Position numbers and translations under genes: made by a program. This document shows, one piece after another, positions 1-12,911 of a stretch of DNA of 47,233 bases; the stretch's first letter is position 1, and the number at the start of each line of letters is the position of its first letter. This DNA comes from Gnetum montanum. Taxonomy: Eukaryota; Streptophyta; Gnetopsida; Gnetales; Gnetaceae. The stretch lies in contig MNCI01006048.1 of NCBI GenBank assembly GCA_015680685.1, positions 289,919 to 337,151 of the forward strand. The letters run 5' to 3'. A model generated the notes under the pieces. The model was given only the letters and a program-made list of their open reading frames with translations, was not told where the DNA came from and did not search any database.

Positions 1-323
1 GGAATGAAAGGCTTAGGAAAATATTTGTACACTACCTTAGGAATATAATTGTAATTTTGAAATCCTAATGATGTAACTCCTTGCCAAAGATTTTCCATCC
101 TATTCCTTTGGATAGTTGAACTCTTAGACTTTCTAGATCTTCTCTTATGAATTGATAAACCAGATATGATAGGTGATCTTCCTGATATTCTAGTTTTCAC
201 TCCACTACTTGTTGCCAACTCAAAAACTTCCTTTTGTTCTTCTTCTGATGAAGAATTAGTCTTAGAATCTAGAATATCTTTTGAAACTTTTAAACTTTCC
301 AAACTATCAATCTTCTTGGTCAT
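1..323 (-). CDS. Partial first ORF of the minus-strand element (gag position), product not recognised
   Basis: The ORF opens with ATG at 323-321 and stays open to the window edge, giving 107 codons. It lies about 100 nt after the primer-site-like sequence, so it is in the usual place of gag. The protein starts MTKKIDSLESLKVSKD, followed by a Ser/Glu-rich stretch, a basic Arg/Lys/Ser patch near residues 65-75 and a segment with Trp, Tyr and Phe. The same frame extends upstream through a TAG at 350-348, so 323 is the natural start. I do not recognise a family. Lack of stops in AT-rich DNA, next to heavily decayed neighbours, suggests a recent insertion. Confidence 0.5.
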   Translation of the reverse strand, partial: MTKKIDSLESLKVSKDILDSKTNSSSEEEQKEVFELATSSGVKTRISGRSPIISGLSIHKRRSRKSKSSTIQRNRMENLWQGVTSLGFQNYNYIPKVVYKYFPKPFI

Positions 324-422
324 GAATTGAAAATAGTACTTAACTTCCTAAGCCTTTATAGTAGCAAAGAATGGTTGATGTGCTAAAATTATAAGGCTTA
401 TGAACTTAGAGGCTAAATTTTC

Positions 423-441
423 AGCCCTCCTTCTAGCACCA
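423..441 (-). other. Primer-binding-like site, minus-strand element
   Basis: On the minus strand TGGTGCTAGAAGGAGGGCT follows the LTR end CCAACA after a short spacer. TGG would pair with a tRNA CCA end. The same motif follows the LTRs at 38763 and 34898. I could not assign the tRNA. Confidence 0.5.
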
Positions 442-448
442 AAATAAC

Positions 449-2048
449 TGTTGGCAACAATTTGGGACGCGACTGCCAACGAGTGTCCTCGAACAGGATT
501 TAGGTGCTTGCTGGTCTCTGGCAACACCAAGGCCCAGATACTTCCAAATAGACTCAGTAGTTACTATGAGTATGTGTGTGTGCTATTGTGGTGTGCGGTT
601 GTGAAAAAATGAAACGATTGTGTTGTATGTAAACTACAAATGACTTATCTTAAAGAGATTTAGCCAACTTTGCCAAGTACTGTGAGTTGTTGAGAGTTCC
701 TATTTTGTTCAATTGCCTAGCCTACCTGGTACTTATAATACCTACTTGAATCAAATAAAATTTTGCAAAAAAATTTAAGCATAACTCTATGAATCTACTT
801 CTAATTTTTCCTAGAGAAAGAGATAGTTCCACAAGAAAAATAGAAATAGAGCAAGATTCGATGGAAACAGACAGAAAAGAAAGCAGATTTACATGGACCT
901 CAAATATTTAAGCAAGGTAAAATAACATGAGTAAACACTTTGCAATAAAGTTATCCCAAATTCAATAACTATGAATTGTTCAAAATTCCAAGGCTCAAAT
1001 AAGCAAATTCTTCAAGACAATCCTACTATGCTACCAAAAATTGATGTGTAAACTACCACATACAAGACTCCATTTTGGCTAGATAATGAATGTCAATAAT
1101 TGCATTCAACAGAACCTTCAAAATACTTGACACTTTTTGATTGAAATACCATGAAAATTCACTTTAAAGATAAAAAGAAGCTATTCTGGTCCCATCAAAA
1201 TACCAAATATTTTCTAAACCCTCTTGACTATTAAATCATTCAATGGCATGAGTACAAGTAGAGGCTCTCTTACAACAATCTCAACAGCAGGTCTTATACG
1301 TTGCACAACAATAAAATTTACTACTAAAATGCTCTTAAGGATTTCAAACACAAGCACTTCTATGGAAAAATTTTAACAGAAATTTTCTATTGGGCAACAA
1401 GAACAATAAGAGCAATCTAAAAATCCCAAAATTACTTGCCAAGGATCATACTATCTAAACCACTAGTTAAGCAATTTAAAAAAAATAAAAAATAATAAGC
1501 ATAACTCATAGGACCATGACAAAGAGGATGAAATCCTTTCTTTAGCAAGTCATCTTACAAGCAATCTTTCACACTTTCTTCTTTACAAATGCTCTTCTCC
1601 CAAGACTCAAAGTGTGTCTCCAAGTGAAAGCCCAAGTGCTAGCTAGTAGCCTTCCAAAGTGTGATGTATCAAGTGTCTTCTCCTAAAGTGTGATTCCCCC
1701 CCACCCCCCCCATATCTTCTTAACCCTGAAGCCCTTTTATAAGGTTCACAAGGTAGTTACATTCCAAAATATCCTAGCTAACTTTTCTCCCAAGTAAGGA
1801 GGTTACAACTTACCCATCTAGTTAGGAGGAAGTTATGTAGTTAGGAAGTTATACATAAAGTTAGGAGGAATTTATGCTAACATTAATTTTTGTAAATATA
1901 ACAAATGTTTAATATAATATTATAAATATTTAATATAATATTACAAATATTTCAAGGGTAGTAACTTATATAATAATGTTTGAAAACTAATGTTTTGAAG
2001 CCTTGGAATAATTAAATTAAAAGGTAAGTCTATAACCAGGGCTTCACA
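449..2048 (-). repeat. 5' LTR of the minus-strand element
   Basis: The proposed LTR is 1600 bp. It starts with TGTGAAGCCC at 2048 and ends with CCAACA at 449, giving the usual TG...CA termini. A TATA box lies about 310 bp inside. The inner edge is fixed by the primer-site-like sequence at 441-423. The outer edge is a judgement from the TG terminus, because the partner LTR is outside the window. The interior is AT-rich, with a C-rich tract at 1697-1710 just downstream of the TATA box on this strand. Confidence 0.5.
1735..1741 (-). promoter_or_regulatory. TATA box in the minus-strand LTR
   Basis: The minus strand reads CCTTATAAAAGGGC here, a strong TATAAAA core. It sits inside the proposed LTR in the orientation of the open ORF at 323-1, so it would start the genomic RNA near 1705-1712. 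That leaves a U3 of about 330 bp and a long R-U5. The start point is inferred. Confidence 0.5.
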
Positions 2049-2619
2049 GTATTAGCATATGTGACATTGTGACATTTGCTGAATTAATCACCAGACCATT
2101 TAAAATTTTATTTTTGATGAACTGCGACTCTGATTTACTGGCATTGACCTAAAATATCTCTTGACACCTGTCTTAGTGTGTCTTTGTGTCTTTTTTGCCA
2201 CGTTCAGTGGACTGGTATGCGATATCGAATGCATCGGCATCGAGCATGGCTCCTATTTCAGATTGCAAGTTCCAGGAGTGAATGAAATTTGTGATTACTG
2301 CCTAAAAAAATTTGAAATGCATTTCTTGGGAAAGCCTAGGCCTTTTTGGTGAGGTTGCAGTTGGAAAATCCCTGCAACAAAGTATTGGAAGTCACGGTGA
2401 TGAGCTAGAAACACACCCATCGTTGGAGCTATTTTCTTTGTAGCCTTTGTTCCTAGCCCATGTATTTTTCTTGCAGTGCGACTCTAGCCAGACCTTCACG
2501 TGGGATAGAGGAGGTCATTTTTGTAGATTTTTCATGAAACAGTGAGGGTCAGAATGTCATTTTTGCAGATTTTGCACAAGTTCGGATAGGATGATTTCAG
2601 CATAAACAGGCTGGGTGCC
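2049..2619. other. Unassigned spacer
   Basis: This lies between the outer end of the minus-strand LTR and the helicase fragment. A 63-codon ORF occurs at 2161-2352, but it matches nothing I know and has no supporting context. No repeat or RNA gene is seen. Confidence 0.4.
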
Positions 2620-3198
2620 TTGGGCGATTCTACCATTCTAGGGTTCAAATCCATGAAATCGCAGCGGCGTCTGTACATGTCGTCGCTGACCAGAGCCCTC
2701 GAAGACCACTTTGAAGGTCACATCCTGGAAAACATCGAGTACACCGAGGGTTTCAGCAACATCAATATTAACAACGACGTCGATGACAAGAACAACAATG
2801 ATGGCCATGACGATGACAACGACGGAGAAGTGGATCCGCTAGATGCATTCATGGTAGGAATCCAGGAAGAAATGGATGCCTTGAATGCTAGATATGATTT
2901 TGACCAATAGGTTTATGTTGCTACCAAGGCCGTCAATGTCACCCAGGGCCATCTTGAGTACGATTCCAATGATAATCTGGTTGTGCCCAATGATAAGAAG
3001 AAGATTGAGCCTATTCCTACTCTAGATCATTCATAGATTGAGTACGATCCCTTCAACAAGGATTTCTACGAGAAGAGCACTTCTATTGCCACCCTGACTA
3101 TTTTGGAAATTGAATCTTTCTGGCAAAGTCTAGAAATCAAGCTTTCTGGATTTTTGCAAGATAGGGCCAAATATAAAACTGAGCTTAACAATGGTTAA
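2620..3198 (+). pseudogene. DEAD-box RNA helicase fragment, RH24 type (N-terminal part)
   Basis: One frame runs through 2620-3198 with TAG stops at 2908-2910 and 3034-3036. The translation follows the N-terminal, pre-helicase region of plant DEAD-box helicase 24 as I remember it. In order there is a QRRLYM start region, an acidic Asp/Asn-rich stretch, a DPLDAFM motif, DALNARY, ATKAV, LEYDSNDN, KKKIEPIPTLDHS, a PFNKDFYE motif and SGF. It stops before the Q motif, so no ATP-binding or helicase core is present. Between GIQEEM and DALNARY about 45 residues usual for the family are missing, from a deletion or a skipped exon. RH24-type proteins are nuclear RNA helicases; this copy cannot act. It could be part of a retrocopy or a piece captured by an element. 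Confidence 0.7.
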
Positions 3199-4990
3199 TA
3201 GGGATTTTTAATTTGAGACCTTTCCAGTGATTTTTTTTTCATTACTCATAATTTTAACCACGTTCTTCACCAAAGCTTTTAAAGTAGATAATATAATTCC
3301 TTACTATTCCATAAAATGGCCCAATGTGCCAACAGTTTCATATCATTTTTTCCTATGATAAAAAGACATTATGCAAACAAATAAAGTATTAGTGTTCTTT
3401 CATAGTTACGTGTTAAGTGAAAGTGATGTCAACGTTTGGGTTCATCCAACAATATTAATGCTATTCACTAAGCCTATATAGTGCACATTTTAACAAACCA
3501 AGTCCCTAGTAATGGCACAAATTATAAGTAGTAAGGGTACCTCTACACCCAACCATATGAATCACAAAGTGCTCATGCCCAATTGAGTCAAATTCTGTGA
3601 ACTCTATAGTTTTTGGTACACTAGTCTTCTAGGAAGTAAACCTTGCCCTAAAGGTTGTTTATTATCTTCTTAATTACACTTGTGAAGTACAAAGGTATGG
3701 TTAAGTGTAATCAAGGCATATGATTTTTATCATTGTATGTTTTATGTTCCTTGGAGCTTGAAGAGAGAGAAAAGGTAATTTAATGACTAATTTTATTTAA
3801 ATAACTAAGCAATCTCTAACTAGTCCTAACATAAGCATCTAGTCTCACATTTCGTACATGTTTTGAACCCACATATCCACTGCTAAGTTACCAAGCACTA
3901 TGCTACTAGGTGTACCAAGTAATAACATTGTTGGAATTAGCAAGTGAATACATGTTATGCTCCAAGCAATTGTACTTATGTATTTAATCTCTCTAGTTTA
4001 TCTTGCTCAATTATTTTAATTAGATTAATTACTAGAAAACACTAAATAAATAAGTAAAAACATTAAATTCATGAATAAAATAGCTAAACTATCTAGAATG
4101 CTACAAGGTTTATCAAGAAGCTCATCTTTACTACGCTACACAGTATCATGCTTAGGTACAACAATGCTTAAATTAATATATGTACATTCAATGACTCCTA
4201 CTATAGGCCCTTGAGAAAATATTCTAACTTTTGAATGGAAAAACTACAAGAGATTTGCTACTACTATCAATCTATTACCATAAATTTGATTGGTGAGTGC
4301 ATATTTATAGGCAAGAATAGACCCTGTGTTGATGGGGCCTAGTTGACGAGGCCTTGTTGACACAACCAACTATGAATCATCACTTAGTTTACATTTTGGA
4401 CTAGTTAATTTGCATTTTTACTTTACCAAATATTGTTTTACTATTGCATGATTTAATAAATGTAGCCCAACATAGCCTCATAACATGAATAAAATGTAGA
4501 ATGCATAAGATGCATAAAACTAAAAATGCTAAAAAATAAAAACAAAATAAAAAATAAATATGATAGCCAAAACATCCATAAGCTATAGGCATAGTTACAC
4601 AGTGTGATAAGAGTTTAATCAACAAATGACATAAATAATACATGAAAGTTAAATAGTCATGGCTACACTATGTAGCAACAACATAAAACATAAAAAATAA
4701 TAATGGGTTGTCTCTCATAATAACAATGGCTAAGATTAGCCATAATACCATAATAGTATCAATGATAAAAATAAACCAAAGACATGATCTAACTAATGGG
4801 ACTAAAGTACAATTGGAGAAGGAGGAGGAGCATCTCCAACATGATCACTACTATGACTACTACCATCACTTGGTGCTAGTATCAATCATAACATCAAGGG
4901 TCTAATTAGCAAATTAACATGTACAAATAAAAAATTGAATTAAAATAAGATATAAGAAATTAATATAAGAAAATAAATAAACCTGGGAAG
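3199..4990. other. AT-rich stretch without recognisable gene
   Basis: Short ORFs here (for example 4401-4643 minus and 4708-4905 plus) are low-complexity and look like chance. This is where the gag-protease of element 1 would be expected, but I found none of its motifs (GEGDP, the Cys-His box, DDGA). It may be very decayed element 1 sequence or foreign DNA. Confidence 0.35.
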
Positions 4991-4999
4991 GTTCTAGGG

Positions 5000-7900
5000 T
5001 AACATCTTCCAGATGGAAGCTCTAAAGACCAACCTTTTGATGATGGATGATTTGATCTTTGGTCATGTGAGCCCAATCCACTTCCCTAAGATTAACACCA
5101 GTTAGAATGTTTCTCTATCAACATTAATTCATTTAGGTGGCTCCTATGAAAATTTAGTAGTATTCAACTCTCTATAGGTAGTAGTTATATGAGAAGTGGA
5201 GGAATCAGCCACCATTAGAGAACCTTCAAATAGCTTTAAGGTGTCTCTGGCATTATTCCCTTCATTAATATCTCTAACTTGTAGTGCTCGATCAAATCCT
5301 CAAATATCCACTTAAGGTATCTTTCCCATTTAACCTTGTACTTTTTCTTGTGGTCCTTTTGTGTGTATCCCCACTCAAGGATCCAAGAAAAATAGTCCCT
5401 CCACTCCCTAGCTTTGCAAGCGCCTAAGTCCATTTGCATCTTTTGCTCTACAGGTTCCTAGCAAGGGCAACTTTACCATGAATGGTGTTGTAATACCATG
5501 CCCATTCAATCTCTTTGGTTTGCAGGGAGTTCTTGTTAGCCTCTTGGACTTCCACAAACTCCTTATGATCCTTGAGATCTCTAATCTTCTCAAGCTATTT
5601 CTTATTTTCCTTTTCCAATGCTATAACTCATTTCCATAGGAACTCATTGTAACGTTGGCATTCCCACAAGGTTCTAGCACATTATAGTGCAAATCTAGTG
5701 GAATTTTCAGATAACCTTCATGAAAAATTTTCCACTTCAAGTGGTAGGCTAGAAATTTTATCAATCTCAATGACATGGTTGGAATCCCATCCAACCTTTG
5801 ACACTGCAAGCAAAATGACCAAAGATGAATACATAAAACCATTTAAATAATAAATAGTAAGATGACAAAAAAGAAACACTTAAAACTAATAAGATCATAT
5901 AACCATAAAAATCATATGAAATAAAAACATATAGAAAATAACAAAATTAAAGACAAAGTAAGTTAATGTTCTTACCAACATTAGGAGCAATCTATTATAA
6001 TCGATTGATCATGTCTTTAGCCATTCCTCACATGAACTCCATTTTCTCTAGAACCTCTAACCATGGTTTCATGCAAAACATAGATATGAAATCACCTAGT
6101 TGAGGTTTAGAAGATATGACAAACATGTCCATAGTTTAATGATTAAAACTAGGTTAAAATGTCAAACTATAAAATGCAACATGTAAAACAAAATTCATAA
6201 GTATCTAGAAGATCATCTAGAAGAATAATGGGAGGTTCACCTAGTTGTGAACCATCAAATAAAGCATCAAGGTCATCCAATGCAAAATTGGATATCCCCT
6301 CATCCTCATGATGTTATAGAACCTCCTCCTCTAGGTACTTCTGTTTAGCCTCTACCATTGCAACATGGGTTGCTAGTTCTTATTGTTTACTTGTAAGAAC
6401 AAGAAAGGAAAAACATAGAACAATTTAGCATATTTTGCCTAATAGAAAATGACAACATGAACATATAATGTAAAACATAAATGCAAAATAACATAAATGA
6501 AAATACAAATAAAATATACCTATAATCACATGTTATTCTTGACCAAGTCTAAGCACAAGCCTCCTCTTGAAGGATTGCTCAACAACTAGTGTTGTCACCT
6601 CAACCATAGGCCTCTTTAGTTTTTCTCTAGTGGTCCTATTAGCTTTAGCACATAGCTCCTTGATCCTCTAAACAGTTCCCATAGGAAATTGGGGTTTCAA
6701 CTCCCATGTTATTAAGGAAAGAACAACACCTACTACTAAAGTGCTTAGTGGTAACAAACATTGATTCACCAACATCTTTTGTTGGGTTTTGAGCCTACAT
6801 GATTAGAAAAATGTGCTTCACCCAACGCCTAGACATTTGAGATGATTCTTAACTTACCCATTGTCCATACTTTCTCACCACTAGGAACCCTACAAACTTC
6901 TTTAGATATGCCACGAAAAAAGTAAAGTGCATATGGCATATCGTACCAAGGTTGCCTTGAAGTTTCAAGATCTCTCCTCATAGCCCAAGTACCAAGTGAG
7001 TGGCCCAGTTGAATTGAGCATCCTTAATGAGAACCTTTTTCCTGGTTCATGCTTGTTCAATGCCCATGACATTCTTCTATGATAGCAAGGTTGGAAATTC
7101 TTGGAATCAAAATAATGGATATGTCTTGTTCATGTCTATGACTTGGTAGTCATTCAAGGTTAATCTAGAGTGGTTAAAAAATGTGTTTAGCCATTCTTCT
7201 ACCTCCTCTCAGTGGTCCACCTCTTCCCCTAGTTTGATGAAAACATTTACACCATCACAAGGGATGATAAAGAGGTAATTAAAGGTGGCTTCATTAGTGG
7301 CCAATGTGATAGGCATACCATGGACTTGAATGATAAATTTATTCACTTCTTTGTTAAAGAAGTTGATGACATTCAACATCTCAAGGATAGGGATGATTTG
7401 GATAGGAGCCATGAATATGTTAAGCAAACCTACATTAGCAATCCTTGCTTGAATATCCTTGGGTGCTTGACTAGCCAACCAATGCCATATTTCATCCAAC
7501 TTAGTGAACATGAGGATGAATGACTACTCAACATGTTTTGTAGTGATCACTGAAATGGTAGATGATGGTGTAGCCCCTACAATACAACAAAAATAACTTG
7601 TTAGCTTTAGCATAGCCACCACCATGTATGACGAAAATATTACAAACACAAAAAATTGAAAGAAAACTTATCACCTAAAATGATAAAACCAATAAAATAA
7701 TTAAAGCCTAACCTAACAACTATGTAATTATAAATTGTTGATATTACATTATATATATATATAACAAAAATTAAAAATCTTACTTTGCTTGCTAGGAGAA
7801 GGTAACGTGGGGATCTTAAAGAGTATACATGTCTATGCATACAAATTGGGGATAACCCCATCTACTATGAGTCATCCCATTGACAAAGAACCTATAGTAG

Positions 7901-10031
7901 GCTTGGGAATAGCATTAGGTATACCTACCAAGTCATCCTTGAGTTGCTCCATTATTGTGAGCCTTACTATCGAGCTTTTGGCAAAGACCTCCAAGGCTAT
8001 TTGGGCCAAGGGTAAGAGCTAGTCACTCTTAATTAATCCTTGGTCATATACCTTATACCTACAAGCATGCCAACCAAAAAAAAATTATTAAACCCAAGTT
8101 GCCTAATGCAACCAACAGGTAAACCAAAAATTTTAAATTACACATATCCCTCCAAAGGGAAGATGATGCTAGGAGGGTTCTGAAATAATGTGCTGATGTA
8201 GTGGTTAATTAGTAATTTGTTGTTGGCATTGTACTAGATGAATTTAAGAATATCCTAGACTTTGGACAACTAACGTGTGCCCCTAGTGTATATGCTATTA
8301 AATTTTTCACCCTCAACATAAGTATCACAATCATCAGTTATGAACTTGATGATCAAGCTAGTAGAGTGGGGTAGTAAGGTTTTCACAATTACAACTACTA
8401 TTGTAGATGCTAAGTTTGATCACACCATGAGGTAGGCTAGGAACTCCTTGGCCCCCAAGCTAAACCAGAAGAAGCCATACTCCAAGACCATGTTGGTAGG
8501 TGGGGTGTTGGGCCTTGATGTCGTGGATGTAACAAAAGAGTCTAACTAGCTCAATCACCAACAAGATGGATTTTAGGAAGGCCTTACATAGTCCAACAAT
8601 GACCATAAAGACCTCACATGATTATATCTAAAATTTTAAAATCATTAAATAACCAAAAATTACAGTCATAATGTCAACATTTACACATTAAACCAAATAA
8701 CAAAATTCACAGTTTTTAACTCTTAGAGCCAAAACAAAATTTAATAAAAAATTTTAGCAAAAACAAGTAGTCTAGTAGCATTGATGATAGTCACACAACC
8801 AAAATATGCATAGAAGATTAAAAAACGTTTTTTTAGAAAATTCAAATAAAGCATAGAAAATGTATGACTAGATTGTAACACAGCTAAACTAATAACCAAC
8901 AAGACATAAAACAACTATGAAAATTTCAACTAAAATTTGCAAAATTTTGACTAGGATACCTAGTTTATAGTGACAATAGTTGTAGTAAGAACTATAAGGA
9001 GGCTAGTTAAAATTTTTAAAAAATTCCCAAAGCTGCAACCTGTAGAAGCCTTTAACATTATAGAAAAAATTCAAAAAACATACAAACACTACCTATATAG
9101 AATTGGGAGGTTTTTAGTTTCAATAGTTGAAACTGCGACTATACTGAGCAGTTCACATGGGTAGAAAATGATAATTTTTTACTAAATTTTTTTCCTAAGT
9201 CTAGGTACTACACATGTATAGAATTTAGCAAAATTTAACATCAACATTGTAATTTCAGGCCTATGAAAAATTCATACAAGAAGCTAAAACCACTATAAAA
9301 ATTTCTTAATAAACAAACCATTATTAAGTGGCTATAGTGAGAACTTGAAAAAAAAATATGAAAAATTCTTGAAAAAATTTAAAAGTAATTGCAAACCCTC
9401 CCAAATGGCACTAAACATCCCTAGGAAGTTGGGATGTTGGCAAAAAAATTATTTTCGAATGTCAATGTTGTCAGTTTCAAGGAGGTGAAAACAATAAAAA
9501 CCCAAAATTTCACTATGTAGTGTCCTATAGAAAAAATCATAAAAAATTAATTGTAGGCCAGAATCCATTGATTTCATAAGAAGTATGACTAGTAAATACT
9601 AGAAAACAATCTTATGACTCTAAAAAATGAAAAATTATATGTTTTTTTCTAACAAGAAAAATTAAAAAGTGGCATTGCTTTCTTTGTCTAGAAAGCACTA
9701 AAAATGCATAGAATGAGGCAAGATAAAATTTAAAACTTGTCATGAACAAATATTGAAACCAAAAAAACATTATAACCATGTAATTATGACCTAAATCTAG
9801 CATATTAATTTTATAGAATCAAATTTCATGTGAGAAATAAGCCTACATAAGACAAAACACCTAGTCCCAAGCTAGGAATCCACAAAAAATAGTCAGGGAG
9901 GTGTACCTAGCAATCATGGTGGAGGACCCCTCTCTTAGTAGAGGCCATGGTAGACTTGAGAGCCCTTTGGTAGCAATTTTTTCCTATTCCAAAGCTATGT
10001 TTTTATTGGTGATCATCCTTGTTTTTGACAT
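5000..10031 (-). pseudogene. Antisense gene of element 1, decayed copy 1
   Basis: Pieces of the antisense gene can be matched in order on the minus strand. A weak first exon lies at 10031-9907. The FCP1-like exon is near 8620-8340 (LLVIELVRLFCYI, then a FLAYLM segment after a frameshift). The next exon is near 8070-7790, with an IMEQLKDD stretch. The long exon starts at 7576 after a TTGTAG acceptor and runs to about 6750, with clear matches such as VGLLNIFMAPIQ and FNWATHLVLGL. The coiled-coil exon covers about 5840-5236, including MQMDLGACKAREWRDY. Each matches the element 3 gene by eye despite many stops. Exon edges are approximate. No function can remain. Confidence 0.65.
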
Positions 10032-10269
10032 TTTGATTACCAAAGGCAAGAATCCTCTAAATATCCTTTAATCCTTTATAGTTGCATTACTTGGTGAGTT
10101 TTGTCAAAACCATGTTGGGGATGGATGAGGTTTAGAGTAAAAAGTTATTGAAATGATCTATAATCTATGTACTACCTATGAGAAATGGGTTTTGGGAATG
10201 AATCTTGTAAATTTGGTATGTGAAAATGAATTTCACACTTAAGTGCTCTCGACCCAAACACCTTTTCCA

Positions 10270-11621
10270 AAATACCCATTCAACCCATAGTGAACTACAA
10301 GTTCATAGGAGAAAATTTGGAACCATGCTAGGTTTATGGAAAGTTTTGAACCAAAAATCCATTTAAACATGGATGGGCCCACTAGGTGCCTCCCAAGCAA
10401 AACACCAAAAATTCCAATATACTGGAAATTACAACTCTTACCAATATCTATGTTGGGGTTAAGTTCCTAAAACATCTTGGCATGAATTTCAAGCCCCGAA
10501 CACTACCAAACTCAACCTTCTAGACACCCTTCCATAGCATGTTATGGCCAGTAAACCCCATGCCAAATTTGGAAACTAGATGTTTACATTAAAAATCCCA
10601 AGCACCAAAGGAATTCAAAACTCATAACAAAAACAAGCTATTTTGAGTAACCATGTTGGCTAGCATTGCTCTGTGGATGAAACTTTCCACCACTAACCAA
10701 GCTTCCAATCAACATTAGAATGACCATATAAAGCCTAAAACCCTAGTCAAAGTGTTTGATAACTTCAAAACCTTGTAAAATCTACCAATAAGTGCCAAAA
10801 ATCATGGATTTTTAATGAAATACATTATAGGCACTAGGACTACACTAACTAGCATAGTCCTAGTGTAGCTTGTAAGGGTTTATCATCAAAATCCAAAGAT
10901 AACCTTCAAAGTGACATATCCTTGCCTTCCCACCTACACGAAGTCTCTAAACCCTCTCATAACATACCAAAAGATGCTAAAACCAATTATCTTAGAGGAA
11001 CCATTTTGGAAAATCCCTCAACCACGCTAGCTACCATGTTCCCAATGTGTCTTCCTAGATTTCAACCATGATGGAAATCAATTAAGCATTTGAAAACCTT
11101 CAAAGTCATGAAACCTAGCCTTTAGAACTTCTTAAAACATCATGTAACCTTATGATGCTAAATGATAATGAGAAACAAGTCATATCTCATCTTAACCCCC
11201 TAACCACTTTGAGAAAGCCTCCATTTATGTTGTCTAGCATGGTCCTAGTGTGGATGCTCTATAGAAAACTAATAAAAAGTCAAAAATATCTTAAAGTAAC
11301 TTGTAAACTCACTCTTCTAATCCTAGAACCTTACTAGAGCCTCCAAAGACCACCAAACCTTGAAAAATGAATGGAAAATAGCTAAAATTCATCATATCCC
11401 TTCCATCCATATTGGAACTATGCTAATTAGTGTAGTCCATGGGGGATGGCCATATCTACACTCAAAAATCCATTAGAATTAATAAACTTAAGCATAAACC
11501 TTAGCAATGAGCATCAGTAATCCTAGGAACTCAAAAACTTGGTTGATCCATCACCAAAACGCACCAAAATCCAAAAACCAAGTACCACTACACTGGGGAA
11601 GGCTAGATCCATATTGGCTAG
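10270..11621. repeat. Degenerate tandem array of about 190 bp units, left half
   Basis: A motif like CTAGCATAGTCCTAGTGTGG recurs near 10650, 10845, 11030, 11235, 11415 and 11612, spaced 180-205 bp. The units are diverged and share 'aaaacc' and 'ccaaaat' segments between the motifs. The array lies upstream of the antisense pseudogene, in the gap before pol of element 1, and is cut by element 2 at 11621. Confidence 0.5.
11617..11621. other. Target-site duplication, left copy (GCTAG)
   Basis: GCTAG directly precedes the TGAAACAC start of element 2, and the same five bases follow its last base at 27977-27981. Five bases is the usual duplication length for Ty3/gypsy integrases. Confidence 0.85.
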
Positions 11622-12911
11622 TGAAACACTGTAAAATTTCAGGACCCTGATGCTTCAACAGAGTCTTGAAATTTGGGCAAGGATTTCCACAAGTGTAGCA
11701 TCATGGTGGACCATCTAGACAATGTAGGTACTAAAATTAGACCATACAGTTCGGCAAGTTTTCTATTGCCCTAGTTGATAGGCTTGTCGAACTCTCCAGC
11801 TTGTCCAGCTTGGTACGTGGCCTGGTTGACGATCTACCTAGAGACCATATTAGGAGCTGCCGAAAGTGTTCAGGATGAGCTAAACAGTTCAATAAGTTTT
11901 CTAATTGAAGAAACCTACTACAGTATGCTATGCTGCACAGTGTAGCAGGCCTTGAGAAGACTAAAAAGGTACCAGAGATGCACATTGATGATGACTCAAC
12001 CCTCTGCCCCACTTCACCCTTGATGCATGAGTAAAGTGACATAGCAAAAATTTGGAAAATTCCATCGGAGGTCCTCTTCACTCAATTTCTACATTGTGCT
12101 ATGTTGCATAGAATAGTAGAACATAGCAGGGATACACACTTGTAATGCTCCCACTCAGATGGCTCTGATGGAGTAGGCACATTTTCCTAGGTTTCAACTC
12201 ATAGGTTTGCTGTGTTGACACGCTAGGGCATGATTGACCTCCTGCAACAAAATGGTTGCAAGATTAAGTCAGAATCCAAGCCAAGCTAGGTGTTAGGCTG
12301 TGCTACGCTACATAGAGTATCATAACATAGTAAGGAAAAAACACATGAAGGCCCTCTACCAAGAGGTTCCAGCAAGAAGATTTCACTTGGCCATATTTTG
12401 GCCTTCAAGACTAGCTGTCCCGCTTTGCCCTCAAGCTCCAAGCATGGTTTTTTTAACAAAGCATTGCCAAACAAAGAGAGGATGCATGTCATATTGGCTT
12501 CTATGCTATGCTATGCTACATAGCGTAGCACAACGTAGCAAGGATGCAAAACACCAAAGTCTCCCAAAGATGAACTCAGTAGATCCAAAGACCTTTTAGC
12601 ATGAAAGACAGGGTTGCAGCTGCTTTCCTAGCTAGGCCTTAGATAGGTATTTTCAGCTTATAGGAAATATTTCATGTAAGATTAGTGGCTATGGTATGCT
12701 ATGCTATGCAATGTAGCACATGTAGCATGTGGGTATTTATGCTACATACACTAGAGAGCGTAAATAGCATAGCACTTGTGTAGTAGCCTCAAGACATCTT
12801 TGGTAAGCTACAAAACTAGTTAGAAATGGTTATTCTCATCACAACACCTCTCCAATAGGTGAAATCAACACGTTTTCCTTGTTTTTCACCTACTAACCAT
12901 CCTCAAAGTTG
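11622..12911 (+). repeat. 5' LTR of element 2, truncated by internal deletion
   Basis: It aligns by eye with the 3' LTR (from 25928) from its first base, for example CTTGAAATTTGGGCAAGG in both. The match ends near 12911, at 'accatcctcaaa' against 27160-27175 in the other copy. What follows here is leader sequence like that of element 3, so the TATA-bearing second part of the LTR and the primer site are deleted. It holds several imperfect palindromes of GCTATGCTA...TAGCGTAGC type. Confidence 0.75.

Larger units (their letters stand above)
1..2048 (-). mobile_element. LTR retrotransposon, minus strand, 5' part only
   Basis: Read on the minus strand, this is the left part of an LTR element running out of the window. 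It has an LTR (2048 down to 449), a short spacer, a primer-binding-like site, a leader of about 125 nt and an open ORF starting at 323. The LTR begins TGTGAAGCCC and ends GCCAACA, so it differs from the TGAAACAC LTRs of the plus-strand elements, yet the sequence just after it is nearly the same. The family (gypsy or copia) cannot be told because no pol is in the window. The open first ORF suggests it is younger than elements 1 and 2. Confidence 0.65.

Noticed and set aside
1-323. Left-edge ORF as part of an integrated plant pararetrovirus
   Set aside because: An LTR with TG...CA ends and a primer-site-like motif precede it, which fits an LTR retrotransposon; no viral motif is visible.
1697-1711. 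C-rich tract as a possible G-quadruplex on the minus strand
   Set aside because: G runs are not arranged as four separated tracts; too little to support a structure.
2161-2352. 63-codon ORF with a hydrophobic start resembling a signal peptide
   Set aside because: No ATG at its start (TTG), no homolog recognised, no context.
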